DNA from: Perca fluviatilis
Taxonomy: Eukaryota > Chordata > Actinopteri > Perciformes > Percidae
Direction of reading: 5' to 3'
DNA: 64,000 nt
Assembly (NCBI RefSeq): GCF_010015445.1
Contig: NC_053121.1
Coordinates: 32,377,934 to 32,441,933, forward strand
The notes below the pieces were generated by a model. That model ran no database searches and was not told the DNA's origin. It saw nothing but the letters and a program-made list of their open reading frames with translations. Below are positions 59,769 to 64,000 of this stretch, one piece after another; the stretch's first letter is position 1; each line of letters opens with the position of its first letter. The position numbers and the translations under genes were made by a program.

Positions 59769-60399
59769 GGGCCCTATTTTAACGATCTAAGCGCACGCCA
59801 TGAAGCGCATGGTGCACGTGCGTTTAGGGCGTGTCCAAATCCACTTTTGCTATTTTGACTGCGGAAAAAAAGGGTCCGGGCGCATGGTTCAAAAGGGTTG
59901 GACTTAGTGTCTTCATTAATTCATAGGTGTGTTTTGGGCGTAACAAGTAATAAACCAATCAGAGTGTCATCTCCCGTTCGCTTTAACAGCCAGGCGCGTT
60001 TGTACCTTGGCGCATTGCTATTATTATGGCGGATTTGCACCGTAATATTTTTATTTGTAATCTTTTGCATGTTTGGGTGCTGCTGCACTTCCCTGTTTGT
60101 GTGTAATAAGCATAGTGTGTGCATAAACCATAGGCGCAATTTACTAATGCGGTATTAAAATAACAATGAAATGTTATTAACTTCAGACCAGGTTTTTGTT
60201 GGTCAATGGCTCGATCACTTCCCGCTGCCTCAAGATAGCAATACGTCAAGAATTCACCTGAACACACCTCCCTGTGAGACCAGCATGCCCATGGATGCAA
60301 AGATGGGCGCAGGTGCATTTAAACGACGTGGGTGCTGGACTGTCTTAAAATAGCAAAGACACTTGCTTCGGGCTTTGCGCCGGGTGCAAGATAGGGCCC
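59769..60399. mobile_element. MITE M
   Basis: GGGCCCTATTTTAACGATC and GGGTGCAAGATAGGGCCC are rough inverted ends (the first and last 11 bases pair), followed inward by GCGCA-rich stretches. The interior has no coding frame. From family knowledge this is a common fish non-autonomous DNA element. Confidence 0.7.
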
Positions 60400-61370
60400 T
60401 TGGACTCTTATTAAGTGGTTTCATCTTCATCACATTCATCAGTACACACTTTAAAGTTTGAAGGCACAAAGACACAGCAAACAACACAATTATCAATTTC
60501 AAACTAATCAATCAATATACTTTTAGTCTTGTTCTAAAATAGATGGATGCCATCTTCACATAAAAAAAATCTGCTATCGTTTGCTTCCGTTCCATAATGA
60601 AAACACATCTCTCTTTGAAACATAGTATAACCAACATTTTTCATTTTCATCTCCACTGCTGAGGACAATCTGCTTTATTTAAAACAAGCCATTTGCAAGC
60701 TATCTCTGTATGGAGAATTTTTAGGTACAGCTGGAGCGCAGGCATCAATCTCAGCTGTAAAAATACTGGAAAAAGATGCAGAGAAACATGACCCTAAAAA
60801 AAATGTTGTCATTTTGTCATAACATTTAAAATGACAAACAGTTGTCAAGTTGACATGTTCCAGATCGCCTAACAGATGATGTTTTGATTTTTCTCACTGC
60901 TGCATTAGACATCGGGGGGAGAAGACATGCAGGCTGTTAGGACAGCTGCTGTGCTGTACGTAAGTATTGATCCCTCCCTCCGTGTGGTGCACTTAGTGCC
61001 GTCTCTTAACTGTGGTTGAAACACTGAGAGTGCTGAGTGTTTCTGCGGCTCTGGCAGGCTGTTTGAACTGCATTCTTTACAGAGATTAGATAGCTTTGAG
61101 TCCTGAATTAAAGCTTTGTTGTGCTAGATTTCAGGTCTGTAGCTACATATACCATAAAAGTATCTTGGTGCCTTATCAGAAAGATTAACTCTCAGTATTG
61201 TCGCAAATTGGAAGAATAGTAAAGCCACAGGCATAAGTCGACAAAAAAAGAAATTCACAAAGGTTTTCCTGTCTGTGTGTTGTAAGAAAGTGATACTTGA
61301 AACAGTGATAAGAAGTAACAGAACAAAGAAAATATCAAGATGTTCATAATGCACCACTATAGAGTAAAAA
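60400..61370. other. Intergenic, no feature supported
   Basis: No recognised termini or exons. Confidence 0.4.
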
Positions 61371-61882
61371 CCATAGACTGTATAATATTAATGGACAACG
61401 CATCCGGTTCGGCGAAGTGCTGCAAATGCGGAAGTCCCTTAAAGCTGCATTCTATCTGAATTCCAGCAGGGGGCGACACGTGCGGTTGCAAAAGGAGGTC
61501 TGTTTTTTGTAGAAGTCTATGAGAAAGTGACCCACTTCTCACTTGATTTATTACCTCACTAAACATTTTCATAATGAGTTCATTGGTCTCAATCGCTATA
61601 GTTTTATGTCTTCTGCAACACAGAATGATGTTCATTTTTGAATTGTGGTCTTAAAATCGGGGATGAAGCGGGGGGTGTTTTAGGGCGTGGCTATGACGTG
61701 ATTGCCAGTGAAAGTGTGTAACGTAACGTGGCTCCTCCCTCACTCCTCCCTCTCGTCTAAAATCGTTACAGCCGCAACCAGGATGGCTGCGCCCGTAACG
61801 CAAACTCGCCGACGGGTAGCAGATCTTCGCAAACCAATGGGTGACGTCACACATGCGCTGTCCATTAATATACAGTCTATGG
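61371..61882. mobile_element. MITE O
   Basis: CCATAGACTGTATAATATTA and TAATATACAGTCTATGG are inverted ends, each next to GGAC/GTCC inward. TAAAAA is present outside both ends as a likely target duplication. The interior includes a CAGCAGGGGGCGACACG block. From family knowledge this is another widespread teleost repeat. Confidence 0.75.
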
Positions 61883-62955
61883 TAAAAACCCATTAAGTTG
61901 AATGTTGCATCACATACTCACCATTGTGATGTATGCTGGTATCTGGATGGAGGAGGGTTCATATTGTATGTACACCTGAAACTTTTCTTTTTTTTGTAAA
62001 CTTCCTTCCAGCTATCATACCAAATTGTCTAGATAGATCATTTTCAGTGTCTCCAGAGTATACTGTTTTGAACTGGTCAAAATAGTGTATTTTGATATTA
62101 AGCCCCTACATTTAGATGCTGTTTCTATTTGTATGTTCCATGACCATTTCTTACCTGTTCTAAAGAAGATTTTTTTTCAAAGAAAGAAAATTCTATCTAA
62201 ATGTGCTAAATGTCAGTGGTTCCCGACCTGGGGGTCTAAAATGTTGAAAGAAATCCCCCAAAACACGTACATAAACATGCTGTTGGCTACGTGTACTTGT
62301 CCAAGAGTAGTATACAAAGAATCATTTTTCCTTGATCTAACTGCATTGATATTTAAACTCTTTCTAAAAAGTTTTGGCCAAGACAGCAGAATCCTTGACG
62401 TATATAAACAATGAAAACAGCCCCATGTGCCAAAGCATCAATAAAATAAAAATCACATCACAGCTCAGAGCAGACTGCAGACGGAGAAAATCAGGGGCCA
62501 AGACTATATAGATCTTGGCAAAATGACAAAAAGAACTGCTCCTTATTGAGTGTGCCTTAAAATCCTTCATAATCACAATTCATGATCACATCTCATACTG
62601 TGGGATGTGAAATATAGGAACAGGTTGAATGAAATACAAGCTCATTTCAGATGGGAGGCAAAGCATTACAGAATAAATCAACTCTGGATCTTTTTACATG
62701 CAGACAGTAGGAAACGTGCACTGACAAGGAACAGAGGTGTTTAATAGCAAACGCGGACACGTCGCAGTTATACATGAGCGCCAACATGCTGCCATGCACG
62801 TAGACACTAGCAGGAAATCTGCAGGTGGCAATCACCCTCCGATAATCAGACCGAGGACACAGGGGGAACAACCTTTACCTGAATTTCAAGCAAGCTGACG
62901 TGTCTGCTTTTATCAGGCCTTGAATCAGAGAGAAAATACAAATGGCAAACAAACA
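61883..62955. other. Intergenic; possible hAT end
   Basis: AGTGGTTCCCGACCTGGGGG at 62215 resembles a left terminus of a fish hAT repeat, but no right terminus was found. Nothing else is supported. Confidence 0.35.
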
Positions 62956-63173
62956 CACACACACACTCACACACACAAACACACACTCACACACACATGT
63001 ACATACATGTATGTACGTTGTCCTATTGATAATTGTCTTTCTATTTTTATTTATTTTGTTATTTTTTTCCCCTGTCACTCTGTTGTAATGTAATGAATGT
63101 GATATATGTTGGGACCGCCTCAAAAACGAGATGATACACCTCAAGGGGTTACCTAATGAAAACAAATGTAACT

Positions 63174-63205
<32 letters not shown>

Positions 63206-63345
63206 CAGTTTTTGTATGATATCATATGTTTTAGTGTGCATAACTTTTCTTACAGTATCATACAAACCCGTTTATGAGAAAGCTTACGCACACACGCACG
63301 CAAGCGCACACACACACACACACACATACAAACACAAACACACAC
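62956..63345. repeat. Cluster of three (CA)n arrays
   Basis: (CA)n-rich tracts at 62956-62998, 63174-63207 and 63308-63345, separated by about 110-180 bp of sequence. They account for the Thr/His-rich and Val/Cys-rich frames in this region. Confidence 0.9.
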
Positions 63346-64000
63346 ACCACGATCATTTGCCTAACAAGGTTTAGTTTTAATTTTTACTGAATTCTTTGTA
63401 ACATCCAACCAACCTTGGCAAAAATGGCTTGATAATGTGACTGATTTAGCTCGGAAGTCAAGAGCCAGCAGCAGTCTATTTGGAGTAAATAGAAACATAT
63501 AGCTATAGATGAGAAAAAACACACACAGTCTCTCCATGGGCATATTGTAAGGTCACTGCCATGCTGAGAGAGGGATATCTCTGGCAGCCGTCTGACCGTC
63601 TGAGCTGCACTCGGCTCACTGTTTACTTAAAAGCCTGGAAGTCCTTCACATGTAATGTTTTTAAATGTCATTTGCAGCTCGCTGCATTATATTTCTTACC
63701 ACTTTGGACACATTATCTTGATGCAATAGATAGTTTTCATCATGTATATATTAGGGCTGGAACTAATGAATCTGTTCAGTACTGATTGATATGCATATTC
63801 CTTTATATATTCTGTTCATTCATACACAGAAAGTTGAAAATGTCACCTTTTAAAGGATGGAACCATCAAATGTTTTTTGCTTGAAAAAAAAAAGACTGAT
63901 TGAAAGAAAAATAGAAAAGGGATGTGAACTATTTCAATTACACCACTGAATTTCATCCTCTTCAAGCAAAAAATAGAATTCCTCTAGCTTTAAAAAAATC
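63346..64000. other. Intergenic, no feature supported
   Basis: Window end. No gene or repeat terminus recognised. Confidence 0.4.

Noticed and set aside
62875..63374. Val/Cys-rich and Thr/His-rich frames on both strands
   Set aside because: They are translations of the three (CA)n arrays.

Overview
The window is vertebrate nuclear DNA, most likely from a percomorph teleost. It is AT-leaning, has spliced genes with GT-AG introns, long (GT)n, (TA)n and (GATA)n arrays, and a dense population of fish-type hAT, Harbinger and TTAA-target (piggyBac-like) miniature transposons. The species call is inferred from this repeat spectrum. No tRNA, rRNA, CRISPR array or bacterial feature was found.

Only two genes can be supported, and they are paralogues in convergent orientation. 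Lectin gene 1 (+ strand, coding 41952-45504) and lectin gene 2 (- strand, coding 58241-52079) both encode type II membrane C-type lectin receptors of the CD209/CLEC4-like kind: short cytoplasmic tail, one membrane span, coiled-coil neck, and a C-terminal carbohydrate-recognition domain spread over three exons of 143, 110 and 136 coding bases. Both have a non-coding first exon and share about 200 bp of proximal promoter, so the duplication carried its regulatory DNA. They differ most in the neck: gene 1 has twelve exact 14-residue units, gene 2 about four. The cytoplasmic tails also differ (a YIN motif only in gene 1).

Layout: 1-41 kb holds no supportable gene and is a layered deposit of transposons. 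Several are nested with readable target duplications: one hAT in another at 10.8-12.6 kb and again at 24.5-25.9 kb, a 530-bp element inside another at 1.6-2.5 kb, and a third pair at 33.5-34.2 kb. 41.1-45.5 kb is lectin gene 1. 45.5-52.1 kb is a repeat-filled spacer with a 558-bp foldback. 52.1-58.95 kb is lectin gene 2, whose introns are swollen by transposons. 59-64 kb is intergenic with further MITEs and CA arrays.

The two paralogues record each other's insertion history. The hAT in intron 2 of gene 1 has its empty site in gene 2. The TTAA element in intron 5 of gene 2 has its empty TTAA site in gene 1. These insertions therefore followed the gene duplication. I see no clearly undescribed system; the most informative signals are the neck-repeat difference, the tail divergence and the reciprocal empty sites.
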